Assembly: GCF_008386315.1 (NCBI RefSeq)
Contig: NZ_CP043808.1
Coordinates: forward strand, 2,170,001 to 2,234,000
Reading direction: 5' to 3'
DNA length: 64,000 nt
From: Serinicoccus marinus DSM 15273
GTDB taxonomy: Bacteria > Actinomycetota > Actinomycetes > Actinomycetales > Dermatophilaceae
In this document: in pieces, positions 9,383 to 18,271 of the stretch
How positions within the stretch are numbered: position 1 is the first letter of the stretch
Layout: the number at the start of each line of letters is the position of its first letter
Notes under the pieces: model-generated
Database searches by the model: none
What the model was told of the DNA's origin: nothing
What the model saw: the letters and a program-made list of their open reading frames with translations, nothing else
Position numbers and translations under genes: made by a program

Positions 9383-9953
9383 TCAGAGGGTCAGGGCCGC
9401 GTGCCGGTTGACGTCCTTGTAGAGCAGGTAGCGGAACCGGCCGGGGCCGCCGGCGTAGCAGGCCTGCGGGCAGAACGCGCGCAGCCACATGAAGTCCCCG
9501 GCCTGCACCTCGACCCAGTCGCTGTTGAGCAGGTACATCGCCTTGCCCTCCGGGACGTAGAGCCCGTGCTCCATGACGTGCGTCTCGGGGAACGGGATGG
9601 CCCCGCCGGGCTCGAAGGTCACGATGTTGACGTGCACGTCGTGCCGCACGTCGGTGGGGTCGGCGAAGCGCTGGGTGCGCCACACCCCGTCGGTGTCCGG
9701 CATCGCGCCGGCCTCGACGTCGCGCTCGTGCGTGACGAAGGCCTCGGGCAGGTCCAGCCCCGGCACCCGCTGCTAGGCCTTGCGGACCCAGTGGAAGGTC
9801 GCGGTCTCCTCGCTCCGGTTGTGCAGGGTCCAAGCCGCCCCGGGCGGGAGGAAGGCGTAGCTGCCCGGCTCCAGCGCGTGCTCGGTGCCCTCGAGGGTGA
9901 GGGTGAGGGCGCCGTCGACGACGAAGAGCACGCCCTCGGCGTCAGCAGGCCGA
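9383..9953 (-). pseudogene. (S)-ureidoglycine aminohydrolase remnant with nonsense codon
   Basis: Two cupin halves of an ureidoglycine aminohydrolase (purine/allantoin degradation) are readable. The 3' half is open from 9766 (LDLPEAFVTHERDVEAGAMPDTDG ... THVMEHGLYVPEGKAMYLLNSDWVEVQAGDFMW ... GRFRYLLYKDVNRH). Upstream, in the same frame, lies the N-terminal cupin (DAEGVLFVVDGALTLTLEG, ALEPGSYAFLPPGA, FHWVRKA), but the two are separated by TAG at 9773-9775 where the family has Tyr (KA-stop-QRVPG). The true N-terminus is missing: at about 9950 the sequence passes directly into a permease fragment in another frame. Truncation plus nonsense codon make this a true decayed gene and not just an indel error. 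Confidence 0.85.
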
Positions 9954-10165
9954 GGAGCACGAGGATGCCGCCGCCCGCGGTGACGACCCAGCGCGAGCGG
10001 ATGCCGATCACCGCGACGAGCCCGACGTTCTGCGCGAAGCCGGACTGGGGGAAGGAGTTGAAGACCGGCGCGGCCATGGTGGAGAGCATGTCGGCGCGCA
10101 GGCCGTTGGCGATGCGCCGCGAGTCGACCTTGGTGCGGACGATCTACCCGACGGCGATTTCCCTT
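9950..10165 (-). pseudogene. nucleobase:cation symporter-2 (xanthine/urate permease) internal fragment
   Basis: About 70 codons match the middle of NCS2 permeases: VRTKVDSRRIANGLRADMLSTMAAPVFNSFPQSGFAQNVGLVAV and then GIRSRWVVTAGGGILVLLGLL, a highly conserved block of these urate/xanthine transporters. The fragment has no N- or C-terminal part. Just before the match, TAG at 10144-10146 replaces the Glu expected in the G-E-I-V stretch. Its 3' end runs into the aminohydrolase remnant at about 9950. Permease and aminohydrolase are commonly neighbours in ureide clusters, so a deletion inside such a cluster explains the junction. Confidence 0.8.
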
Positions 10166-10251
10166 CAGTGAAGTTCGATTCCGTATAGGGAGATCAGACC
10201 CGAGACTTCGGCGGCGTCAAGAGTCGCCCGCGGACGTTTCGGGTATGCCGT

Positions 10252-10276
10252 CGCCGGGCCCCGCAGGGCCCTGGCG
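10252..10276 (-). terminator. GC-rich hairpin after prfB
   Basis: CGCC-GGGCCC-cgca-GGGCCC-tGGCG forms a strong stem-loop 15 bases beyond the prfB stop. There is no clear U-tract, as is usual for actinobacterial terminators. Function is inferred from position and stability. Confidence 0.6.
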
Positions 10277-10290
10277 TCAGGAGGGTCCGG

Positions 10291-11421
10291 TCAGTCCTGC
10301 TCGCGGTCGGCGGAGCGCTTCCACCGGATGCCGGCGTCGATGAAGTCGTCGATGTCGCCGTCGAGCACGGCCGCGGTGGAGCCGACCTCGTGGTGGGTGC
10401 GCAGGTCCTTGACCATCTGGTAGGGGTGCAGGACGTAGGAGCGCATCTGGTCGCCCCAGGAGGCCTTGATGTCGCCGGCCATCTCCTTGCGGGCGGCGTC
10501 CTCCTCCTGCTTCTTCAGCAGGAGCAGGCGCGACTGGAGCACGCGCAGCGCGGCCGCACGGTTCTGGATCTGGCTCTTCTCGTTCTGCATCGAGACGACG
10601 GTGCCGGTCGGGATGTGGGTCATCCGGACGGCCGAGTCGGTGGTGTTGACCGACTGCCCGCCGGGCCCGCTGGAGCGGAAGACGTCGACCTTGAGGTCGG
10701 CCTCGGGGATGTCGATGGTGTCGGTGCTCTCGATGAGCGGGACCACCTCGACGGCGGCGAAGCTGGTCTGGCGACGGCCCTGGTTGTCGAACGGGCTGAT
10801 CCGGACCAGGCGGTGGGTGCCGGCCTCGACCGCGAGCGTGCCGAAGGCATACGGCACCTTCACCTCGAAGGTGGCCGACTTGAGGCCGGCCTCCTCGGCG
10901 TAGGAGGTGTCCAGCACCGCGGTCGGGTAGTCGTGCCGCTCGGCCCAGCGGAGGTACATCCGCATGAGCATCTCGGCGAAGTCCGCGGCGTCCACTCCCC
11001 CGGCGCCGGAGCGGATGGTGACGACCGCCTCGCGGATGTCGTACTCCCCGTTGAGCAGCGTGCGGACCTCGAGCTGCTCCACCGCCCTGCGCAGCGAGGC
11101 CAGCTCCTTCTCGGCCTCCTCCAAGACCTGGTCGCCATCCGCGCCACCTTCTTCGCGACCGAGCTCGACGAGAGCCTCCAGGTCGTCGATGCGGGAGTCC
11201 ATGCCGGTGACCTTGTCGTGCTCGGCCTTGGCCCGCGACATCGCCGAGGTGACCTTCTGCGCGTTCTCGACGTCGTCCCACAGGTCGGGCTTGCTGGCCT
11301 GCTCCTCGAGGTCGGCGATCTGCGCCTGCAGCCGGTCGAGGTCGGTGACGTCCCGCACGGACGCCATCGTCGCGCGGAGCTGCTTGATCTCGGTCTCGAA
11401 GTCGACTGCCACGAGCGACAA
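10291..11421 (-). CDS. prfB: peptide chain release factor 2
   Basis: RF2 recognises UGA/UAA stop codons and triggers peptide release. The 376-residue protein has the helical domain 1, the SPF tripeptide at about residues 209-211 ([11 protein letters not shown]) that reads UGA, and the catalytic GGQ at 254-256 ([17 protein letters not shown]), followed by the conserved NEKSQIQNR segment. There is no programmed +1 frameshift; the gene is a single open frame, as is normal in actinobacteria. Start is TTG at 11421 or GTG at 11412 (VAVDFETEI); ribosome sites do not separate them. It usually precedes ftsE; here an insert of about 4.3 kb separates the two. Confidence 0.97.
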   Translation of the reverse strand: MSLVAVDFETEIKQLRATMASVRDVTDLDRLQAQIADLEEQASKPDLWDDVENAQKVTSAMSRAKAEHDKVTGMDSRIDDLEALVELGREEGGADGDQVLEEAEKELASLRRAVEQLEVRTLLNGEYDIREAVVTIRSGAGGVDAADFAEMLMRMYLRWAERHDYPTAVLDTSYAEEAGLKSATFEVKVPYAFGTLAVEAGTHRLVRISPFDNQGRRQTSFAAVEVVPLIESTDTIDIPEADLKVDVFRSSGPGGQSVNTTDSAVRMTHIPTGTVVSMQNEKSQIQNRAAALRVLQSRLLLLKKQEEDAARKEMAGDIKASWGDQMRSYVLHPYQMVKDLRTHHEVGSTAAVLDGDIDDFIDAGIRWKRSADREQD

Positions 11422-11503
11422 GCCTACGCCCAGCGGGCCTCGACGAGGACGAGCGGTGCCTTGCTACGCTGGCTGCCGGGACGCGCACAGGAGGGGTAGC
11501 GCC

Positions 11504-11809
11504 GTGGCAGAGGACGACGAGCCGGAGACGTTCACCAACTTCTACCGCCAGGACATCGACGACGCCGAACGAGACATGGGAGAGATCGCCTCCGAGATGG
11601 CGGCGCTGCTCGACGGCGTACGGCGTGCCCTCGACAACGGAGCCTGGGTGAGCAGCAGCGCGGACGACTTCGCGGCAGCCCTGAGCGACAACCAGCGCCG
11701 GCTCCGCACCGGACCGGACCTCTCGCTGAGCGAGATCCGCGGGGAGCAGGGCCCGGCGCACCCGCACCAGATCGAGAAGGAGCACCGGGACTACGGGTGG
11801 GGCCGATGA
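11504..11809 (+). CDS. small WXG100-like helical protein, likely partner of the downstream toxin
   Basis: The 101-residue protein starts at GTG 11504 after a clear AGGAGGGG site. It begins acidic (AEDDEPETFTNF) and continues as amphipathic helix (AERDMGEIASEMAALLDGVRRAL), then WVSSSADDFAAAL, which resembles the W-x-G turn and following helix of ESX/WXG100-type secretion partners although the Gly is replaced by Ser. Its stop overlaps the start of the next gene (ATGA at 11806), so the two are translationally coupled. Small helical proteins encoded directly before long polymorphic toxins commonly act as chaperones or co-secreted partners for type VII-like export. Assignment is from layout and the weak motif only. 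Confidence 0.6.
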   Translation: MAEDDEPETFTNFYRQDIDDAERDMGEIASEMAALLDGVRRALDNGAWVSSSADDFAAALSDNQRRLRTGPDLSLSEIRGEQGPAHPHQIEKEHRDYGWGR

Positions 11810-13820
11810 GGGAGGTCAAGATCCACCTCGAGTTCTTCCACGACCTCATCAAGGGCATGGAGACCGCCGACACGGGCATACCCACCCAGGTCGGTCGCAT
11901 GCAGCGGGTGATCCAGTCGGTCGACCTCTCCTCGGAGGGGCTCTACACCCCGGGCAGGGCGCTGGACTGGGTGATCGACGAACTTCCGGGTCTGCGGCGT
12001 CGCCTCGCACTGGCCGAGCTGGTCAACTCCATGCTGCCGCAGGGCATGGACGTGGTGACGATCGACGAGTCACAGCTGCCCACGCAGTCGCCGCACGAGG
12101 CGGAGGCGGACGCGCGGCGGGCGGCCGAGCTCATGACGATCTACGGCTCGCCCATGTATGAGGACAGCATCAACGAGGAGGGTGAGCTCCCGCAGGAGAT
12201 CGTCGACCTGCTCAAGGAGAACGCCCACGACCCCTACTTCGCGGCGGAGCTCGCGGAGCAGACCGACCCCGCGGTCGTCGCCTCCTTCCTGGAGAACCTC
12301 GCGAAGGCCAACAACCGCTTCCTCCAGATGGAGGAGGATCCGCCCGACTCCTACGCCGCCGACTACGACACCATCGTGCAGGGCCTGGGCACGTCCCTGG
12401 GTCAGGCCACGAGCAACACCGGCGACCTGGCCCTCGACGACGACGTCCGGGAGCGCTGGCTCACGGCAATGACGACCCCGACGTTCGCCGCCGAGCCCGG
12501 TGAGCTGGCGACACCGGGCGACGACGCAGCGATCCTCACCTTCCTCACGACCACGGGCAACTGGGATCCGCAGTTCCTGCAGTCCGCGGTCGAGCGGGTG
12601 TATGTGCAGGAGCGCCACCACGAGGGCGGCCACGAGATGTGGTGGACCGGCACCGGTCCACCCATGCTCCCCGGCTTCGAGGACGGTCCGATGGACCCGA
12701 TGACGCAGCTGCTCCTCGGGCTGCGCAACCACCCTGGGACCGTCCAGGCGCTGCTCGACGACGACGGCCTCAGACCAGGTCGGTCGACGGCGAGGAGATC
12801 GGCCTGGACGGTCTCACCCGGCACCTGGTGCGCCGCGGCTGGCCGATGGACGAGGGCCAGACGGTGGTCGGAACGTTCGCCGTCGCCACCAACCTCGGCG
12901 ATCCGGCGGCCGGGAAGGAGATCGCCGGGGTTCTGGGCAGGGAGCTCGAGGACCTGCAGGCCGACATCGCCGCGGACAACAAGGAAGCGGAGCGCCTGGA
13001 CCGGCACGTCGCGGCCGACTGGGCCTCAGTCCCCGTGATCGGCACACCCGTCGACGTCGGCAACGCGCTCTGGTATGCCTCCGAGGGCGACTGGGGTAAC
13101 GCTGGCTGGTCCGCCGCAGGAATGGTGCCCTTGGCCGGTGACGGAGCTGTGGCGGTCCGCAACCTGGCCCGCAACGCCGACAACGTCAAGATCCGCGGTC
13201 TTCGGTTGACCGACCTCGTCGACGCCCAGCAGCTCGATGACTTCCTCACGACCCATGGTCGGCTGCCCACGGCTGGCGACTTTCCGCGGCCGGTTCCTCA
13301 TCTCCCCGAGCGGATCGCGAATCTTCCGCCTGGCCTGCGCCACCTGGGACGCATCTTCAACGGGCAGGCGCATGACGCGGCCCTGACCGCCGCGACGAAG
13401 GACCGTGGCGGTTTCGGGCACGTGTACCTCAACGCGCCGCCGGGCTACGGCGGCCGCGGGAAGTACGTCGTGGTCGACGGATGGATCCCGCCCAAGGTGG
13501 ACGAGCGAGGCAGAAGACTCAGCCCTGGCGCCATCCTGGAGTTCAAGGGCAGCCAGCTCAGCGAGATCAACCCCACCACCTGGAAGCGTTACGTCAACCA
13601 GATCGCTGATCGTTATCCGAGCGGCGCCACCATCGCCAACGTGCGGAGCTCGCGAGGGGCGCGGCAGGGCGGTTTCACCGCCATCGAGGGCGAGCTCCAC
13701 ATCGTCCTGCCGCGACAGCTCGATGACATCCCCAGTGATATGCGGAGGTATGCGAATGGACGAGGGGTGAAGATCTTGCAGGACTTCGAGCTGCCGGAGC
13801 AGCCGTGGTGGCGCCAGTGA
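11806..13820 (+). pseudogene. polymorphic toxin with PD-(D/E)xK-like C-terminal domain, frameshifted
   Basis: Read in two frames joined near 12772, this would be a protein of about 671 residues. The N-terminal ~320 residues are helical and start HLEFFHDLIKGMETADTG. The middle carries a short hydrophobic pretoxin-like segment (WYASEGDWGNAGWSAAGMVPLAGDGA). The last ~170 residues contain VVVDGWIPP and, after a spacer, ILEFKGSQLSEI, a D...ExK pattern of restriction-endonuclease-fold toxins. The frame switches around gacggcctcagaccagg: DDDGL in frame one, then TRSVDGEEIGLDGL in another. Because both parts look well conserved, the break is recent or an indel error. The downstream gene should encode its immunity protein. 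The coupling to a WXG-like gene suggests type VII-like export. Confidence 0.72.
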
Positions 13821-14930
13821 CGCAACCGGCGAGGCAGGATGGGCGTATGCGGGTGAGGTACGGACAGTTCTGGGACCGCTCGACCCACGACTTCAGCAGT
13901 GAGCTCGTCTCCGTCGATGAGGCCTGGGAGCTGTTCGAGACCGAGGGGTTCGTCAGTGTCGAGGTGACGGATGGCGACCGGACCACCATCGTCTACGCCT
14001 TCTCAGCCGGTTCCGGAACCACCGCTTGGTACGAGTCACGCACGCTGGTGCAGGAGCACGCGCTCTCTCGTTCGGCGCACGGGGAGCACGACCTCTTGGT
14101 CGACGACATCAACGAGCATCACGACGGCGGAGCGCGTGTCGTGGCCTGGGAGGTCTTCCCTTCCTACGGGGTGGCCTCCCGCCAGGTACGGCACTACCCG
14201 GCCGGTGAGCACGACGAGCGGACCTGGCACACCCTGACCGCAGCCGACCTCGACCTGCTCTCGGTGCCCGGCCCTATCGACCCCCGCGACGTCAACGCCC
14301 TGATCGAGCCGTCTCTTCTGGGGGTCACGCAGCGTCTCGACGCCCTGCCGCAGGCGGAGTTCGGTCCGCTGCCCGCGACCTGGGAACCTGTGCCGGCTCC
14401 GGGAGTGCCAACGTATGGAGCCCGCCGTGTCGGCGAGAGCAACGCGCTGTGGGGCTTCATCACGGCCCGAGAGGCCGAGCAGCGTCACGTCTCCGGCGAG
14501 CCCTGGTGCCTGGACCTCCAGCCAGCATGGCCCGGCACCGCCAGCAGCCCGCGGATCACGGTCGACGTGACAGGGGACAAGATCTTCGTCGATCTGCGCC
14601 ACGGGCAGCACTCGATTCGCAGCGTCGATCTCGACCGCGCCGGCGAGTCTGCCCGGTTGAGCTGGATCGAGGAAACCCGCTGGGACGACACGGTCCGATC
14701 GCGCCCGCCGCGCTGGCTCTCGCTGCGTGACCCACACAGCTCACGGAGCCTCGTCCTACCGGCCGCCGGCACGGCTGAGCTGCGCCATACCGTCCACGGC
14801 GCCGTGCAGGAGCGCACCACTGTGCCCCCTCAACCAACCCGGCTCTATGCTGCCGCCACCGTCGAGGACGTCGCCGCTCTCGCGCTCGAAGCCCAGCACC
14901 TCACCATCGACGAACTCCTGGAGGACTGAA
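13807..14930. repeat. 1124-bp direct repeat, copy 1
   Basis: This segment recurs at 15975-17098 in the same orientation with few differences. It begins in the last codons of the toxin gene (GGTGGCGCCAGTGA) and ends one base after the stop of the immunity-like gene, so the unit is exactly a toxin tail plus immunity gene. The offset between copies is 2168 bases, and the truncated IS30 fills the space between them. Confidence 0.93.
13847..14929 (+). CDS. putative immunity protein of the polymorphic toxin, copy 1
   Basis: The 360-residue soluble protein has no signal peptide or membrane segment. It begins MRVRYGQFWDRSTHDFSS and ends with LALEAQHLTIDELLED. I recognise no enzymatic motif. It lies 26 bases after the toxin stop and starts at the ATG at 13847 with AGGA upstream. 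Position right after a toxin tip, cytoplasmic nature, and the presence of a tandem paralogue are how immunity genes of polymorphic toxins behave. Compared with copy 2 the first ~250 residues are almost identical, while residues ~250-340 differ at many positions (for example SVDLDRAGESARLSWIEE against RIGFVRTGEAARLGSARE), which could alter toxin specificity. Confidence 0.75.
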   Translation: MRVRYGQFWDRSTHDFSSELVSVDEAWELFETEGFVSVEVTDGDRTTIVYAFSAGSGTTAWYESRTLVQEHALSRSAHGEHDLLVDDINEHHDGGARVVAWEVFPSYGVASRQVRHYPAGEHDERTWHTLTAADLDLLSVPGPIDPRDVNALIEPSLLGVTQRLDALPQAEFGPLPATWEPVPAPGVPTYGARRVGESNALWGFITAREAEQRHVSGEPWCLDLQPAWPGTASSPRITVDVTGDKIFVDLRHGQHSIRSVDLDRAGESARLSWIEETRWDDTVRSRPPRWLSLRDPHSSRSLVLPAAGTAELRHTVHGAVQERTTVPPQPTRLYAAATVEDVAALALEAQHLTIDELLED

Positions 14931-15974
14931 GGCAGGTTCAGGGGGTCGATGCAACACCGGCCTGTGGTGGGGAGGGTAGCTGCTCCTGGTAGACCTCGGC
15001 AGGAGTTCGCCATCCGAGGACCTTGCGAGGTCGTTCGTTGAGGGTGACGGCGATGGCTGCAACCTCCTCGGCGGACCATCGTGATAGGTCGGTTCCCTTG
15101 GGGAAGTACTGGCGCAACAGGCCGTTGGTGTTCTCGTTGCTCGGACGCTGCCATGGTGAGTGTGGATCGCAGAAGTAGACCGCGACGCCGGCGTCGATCT
15201 TGAGCTGGACGTGCTGGGCCATCTCCCCGCCCTGGTCCCAGGTCAGCGATCGGCGCAGCTGCTCGGGCAGGTCGCCCAGCTGGGCGGTGATCGCGTCCCG
15301 GACGGCCTGAGCGCCATGACCCGCCGGGGGTGGCCCGTTCTTGACATACGGGACCTCGCCGAAGCCCTCCATCCTGGGCAGGTGCAGCAGCATCGTGTAC
15401 CGGCTGGTGCGCTCCACGAGCGTCCCGATCGCTGACTTGTCCAGCCCGATGATCAGGTCGCCCTCCCAGTGACCGGGTACCGCCCGGTCGCCAGCCTCGG
15501 CGGGACGTTGAGAGATCCTGACCTCGTCGGTGACCAAGGTGCGGCCGCTGCGGCCAGTCCTGGCGCGTGGCTCGCGCAGCGCCCGCCCGGTACGCAGGCA
15601 CGCAGTCAGCTCCCGCTTCAGCGCGCCGCGGCCCTGAACGTACAGCGAGGTGTAGATCGTCTCGTGGCTGATCCGCATGGACTCATCGTCGGGGGAGTCG
15701 ACCTTGAGCCGGTTGCTGATCTGCTCCGGGCTCCACGCGGTGCCCCAGCGGCGGTCCTGCCGACGCCCGTGCCGGCGACCGGCCCAGGGCACGTCCGGGC
15801 CGGCGATCGGTGGCCCATCGGCATCGGTGACCTCCCCGCAGAGCTTGTCCTCCACGTAGGCCCGCAGCCGCGGATTGGTCGCCAACTTCACAGGTTTGGG
15901 CCGCTTCGCGGCCTGCTGCGCCTTCCACTGCGCCACGCTCGCCCGGTAGACCTGCTTCCCGGAACGCGTGGCCG
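14930..15974. mobile_element. 5'-truncated IS30-family element
   Basis: An IS30-type transposase fragment in minus orientation exactly fills the gap between the two repeat copies. Its 3' end lies just before 14930 and its 5' end is cut at about 15972, where the next base belongs to the second repeat copy. No terminal inverted repeat could be found at the cut end, and no target duplication is recognisable. The element probably inserted next to an orphan immunity cassette and was then truncated by deletion. Confidence 0.8.
14938..15971 (-). pseudogene. IS30-family transposase lacking its N-terminal HTH
   Basis: The readable part covers the C-terminal ~345 residues: YRASVAQWKAQQAAKRPKPVKLA, the DDE domain with GHWEGDLIIG (first Asp), VERTSRYTMLL, SLTWDQGGEMA (second Asp) and PHSPWQRPSNENTNGLLRQYFPKGTDL (Glu), then LNERPRKVLGWRTPAE at the C-terminus. 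The catalytic triad is therefore complete. What is missing is the usual ~50-60 residue N-terminal helix-turn-helix that recognises the element ends. The open frame continues upstream for about 27 codons, but those are antisense to the repeat copy 2. The protein would be unable to bind the IS ends and is most likely inactive. Confidence 0.9.
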
Positions 15975-17098
15975 GGTGGCGCCAGTGACGCAACTGGCGA
16001 GGCAGGATGGGCGTATGCAGGTGAGGTACGGACAGTTCTGGGAACGCTCGACCCACGACTTCAGCAGTGAGCTCGTCTCCGTCGATGAGGCCTGGGAGCT
16101 GTTCGAGACCGAGGGGTTCGTCAGCGTGGAGGTGACGGATGGCGACCGGACCACCGTCGTCTACGCCTTCTCAGCCGGTTCTGGCGCCGTCGAGTGGTAC
16201 GAGTCACGCACGCTGGTGCAGGAGCACGCGCTCTCTCGTTCGGCGCACGGGGAGCACGACCTCTTGGTCAGCGACATCAACGAGCATCACGACGGCGGAG
16301 CGCGTGTCGTGGCCTGGGAGGTCTTCCCTTCCTACGGGGTGGCCTCCCGCCAGGTACGGCACTACCCGGCCGGTGAGCACGACGAGCGGACCTGGCACAC
16401 CCTGACCGCAGCCGACCTCGACCTGCTCTCGGTGCCCGGCCCTATCGACCCCCGCGACGTCAACGCCGTGATCGAGCCGTCTCTTCTGGGGGTCACGCAG
16501 CGTCTCGACGCCTTGCCGCAGGCGGAGTTCGGTCCGCTGCCCGCGACCTGGGAGCCTGTGCCGGCTCCGGGAGTGCCAACGTATGGAGCCCGCCGTGTCG
16601 GCGAGAGCAACGCGCTGTGGGGCTTCATCACGGCCCGAGAGGCCGAGCAGCGTCACGTCTCCGGCGAGCCCTGGTGCCTGGACCTCCAGCCAGCATGGCC
16701 CGGCACCGCCAGCAGCCCGCGGATCACGGTCGACGTGACAGGGGAAAAGATCTTTGTCAATCTGCGCCACGGGCAGCACTCGATCCGTCGGATCGGGTTC
16801 GTCCGCACTGGCGAGGCTGCCCGGTTGGGTTCGGCCAGGGAAACCCGCTGGGACGACACGGTCCGATCACGCCCGCCCTTGTGGGTCACGCTGCGTGACC
16901 CACACAGCTCACGCAGCCTCGACTTGCCGACCAACGGTGAGGCTGAAATACGCCGCACGGTCCGCGGCACCCTGGTGGAGAGCACTGCGATTCCCACGCG
17001 ACCGCCTCGTCTCTATGATGCCGCCACCGTCGAGGACGTCGCCGCTCTCGCGCTCGAAGCCCAGCACCTCACCATCGACGAACTCCTGGAGGACTGAA
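15975..17098. repeat. 1124-bp direct repeat, copy 2
   Basis: Second copy of the unit at 13807-14930. It still carries the last bases of a toxin reading frame (GGTGGCGCCAGTGA) although the rest of that toxin is gone, replaced by the truncated IS30. This shows that copy 2 once followed its own toxin tip. Confidence 0.93.
16015..17097 (+). CDS. putative immunity protein, copy 2
   Basis: This 360-residue paralogue of the gene at 13847 starts MQVRYGQFWERS and keeps the same C-terminus (EDVAALALEAQHLTIDELLED). The first two thirds differ at only a handful of positions, whereas residues ~250-340 diverge strongly. That mosaic pattern is expected when immunity paralogues are selected to bind different toxin tips. 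Its own toxin tip is lost; only the last codons remain upstream. It is followed directly (TGA then ATG, no gap) by the 178-residue gene at 17098. An orphan immunity role, protecting against toxins of sibling strains, is inference. Confidence 0.75.
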   Translation: MQVRYGQFWERSTHDFSSELVSVDEAWELFETEGFVSVEVTDGDRTTVVYAFSAGSGAVEWYESRTLVQEHALSRSAHGEHDLLVSDINEHHDGGARVVAWEVFPSYGVASRQVRHYPAGEHDERTWHTLTAADLDLLSVPGPIDPRDVNAVIEPSLLGVTQRLDALPQAEFGPLPATWEPVPAPGVPTYGARRVGESNALWGFITAREAEQRHVSGEPWCLDLQPAWPGTASSPRITVDVTGEKIFVNLRHGQHSIRRIGFVRTGEAARLGSARETRWDDTVRSRPPLWVTLRDPHSSRSLDLPTNGEAEIRRTVRGTLVESTAIPTRPPRLYDAATVEDVAALALEAQHLTIDELLED

Positions 17099-17634
17099 TG
17101 CACCTCGCTCTCAATGCCGTCAGCCCGGGTCGCCCGGTCGACACGCTCGCGACCGCCTCGCTCCACCCCGACCCCGCCGTGGCCCAGCAGTGGGTCCAGG
17201 TCCTCAGCGGTTCACCCGCCAGCTACGAGGGGACGGGCCCGCTGTCCGAGCTAGTGGCGGATCCCGACCGTTCTGCGGCAGGGATCTACGACGGGATCCC
17301 CTTCGTCGCCGGGCCGGTGCCGATGGACGCGACGATGGGCTGGCCTCCGCAGGAGGAGGACACCTGGTGGTCCGTGCTCTGGTCCTCCCCCGCGGACACG
17401 GCCGTGCTGCTGGTCCGAGAGCCTCCGGGCGACCTCGCGCGGCAGGTGGTTCACGCCGAGGGAGCCGTCGAGGAGGAGACGGGCAACGCGCTGCCGGATG
17501 AGCCTGACCACGGTGACACCGAGACCTACGCCTCGGCGGTCAGCACCGCGCTCTTCGGCTTCGACGTCACGACGATGTCACCCGGCCGCATCGACCCCGC
17601 CGCCCTCGAGGTGCACCACTTCCGGCTCTCCTGA
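17098..17634 (+). CDS. protein of unknown function, immunity-cassette partner
   Basis: The 178-residue acidic protein starts immediately after the stop of immunity copy 2 and must be translated from the same transcript. It lacks signal peptide and membrane segments. Trp-rich stretches (EEDTWWSVLWSS, MGWPPQEED) and a C-terminal DVTTMSPGRIDPAALEVHHFRLS are its only recognisable traits; I know no family for it. Given its place at the end of a toxin-immunity array, it may be another immunity protein, but nothing in its sequence proves this. Confidence 0.65.
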   Translation: MHLALNAVSPGRPVDTLATASLHPDPAVAQQWVQVLSGSPASYEGTGPLSELVADPDRSAAGIYDGIPFVAGPVPMDATMGWPPQEEDTWWSVLWSSPADTAVLLVREPPGDLARQVVHAEGAVEEETGNALPDEPDHGDTETYASAVSTALFGFDVTTMSPGRIDPAALEVHHFRLS

Positions 17635-17646
17635 CCGCGAGGACGG

Positions 17647-18204
17647 TCACTCCCCCGTCTGCCCGTCGGCGAGCTCGCGCAGCAGGTCGGCGTGGCCGTT
17701 GTGCCGGGCATACTCCTCGACCATGTGGGTGAGGATCCACCGCACCGAGACGTGGCCCCGGCCGCCCCACGCCGGGTGCGTCACGCCGAGCGGGTCCTCC
17801 GCGTCCGACGTGAGCGCCTCGCGCAGGGCCCGCCGCGAGCGCCCGACCGACGTCTCCCAGGTCCTGCGGACGTCATCGGCCTCCTGCGACAGGGCGCTGT
17901 TCCACTCCCAGTCCTCGTCCGCCTCCCAGTCGACGTCCGCCCACGGCGCCGGCATGGCGGTCTCGGAGAGCACCTCGGTGAACCAGTAGTCCTCGACCCA
18001 CGCCAGATGCTTGAGGAGCCCGGCCAGCGTCATGGTGCTGGTATGCCCGGGCAGCCGCGCGCGAAGCGCCTGCGTGTCCAGGTCGCGCGTCTTCCACTCC
18101 AGCGTCGCCCGCTGGAAGTCGAGGAAGCCGGCCAGGGTCGCCGGCTCGGGCGCGTCCAGGGGAGGCTCCGGCCGCCCGACGTCGTCGATCGTGATGTCGC
18201 TCAT
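17647..18204 (-). CDS. DinB/DUF664-family protein
   Basis: The 185-residue protein has the four-helix DinB layout with three potential metal-binding His positions: TLAGLLKHLAWVEDYW, then VSVRWILTHMVEEYARHNGHADLLRE near the C-terminus. These are the helix 2 and helix 4 histidines of the DinB-like metalloenzyme fold, which includes thiol-dependent (mycothiol/bacillithiol) transferases. The HNGHADLLRELADG ending is very typical of actinobacterial DUF664 proteins. Start is the ATG at 18204 (MSDITIDD). Substrate is unknown. It converges on the 17098 gene and precedes the MFS gene on the same strand. Confidence 0.9.
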   Translation of the reverse strand: MSDITIDDVGRPEPPLDAPEPATLAGFLDFQRATLEWKTRDLDTQALRARLPGHTSTMTLAGLLKHLAWVEDYWFTEVLSETAMPAPWADVDWEADEDWEWNSALSQEADDVRRTWETSVGRSRRALREALTSDAEDPLGVTHPAWGGRGHVSVRWILTHMVEEYARHNGHADLLRELADGQTGE

Positions 18205-18271
18205 GCCCGGCACCCTAGGGCTCGCGCCGGACAGCGGGCGACCGCATTTCGGCCCCGGGCAGTGACGCGGC

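Noticed and set aside
9773-9775. TAG as a recoded (pyrrolysine-like) codon in the aminohydrolase
   Set aside because: The gene also lacks its N-terminus and is joined to a permease fragment with another TAG, so decay is the simpler reading.
10291-11421. Programmed frameshift in prfB
   Set aside because: The gene is one continuous frame; no in-frame UGA with a slippery site is present.
10390-11499. 369-codon frame antisense to prfB
   Set aside because: Shadow of the release factor gene.
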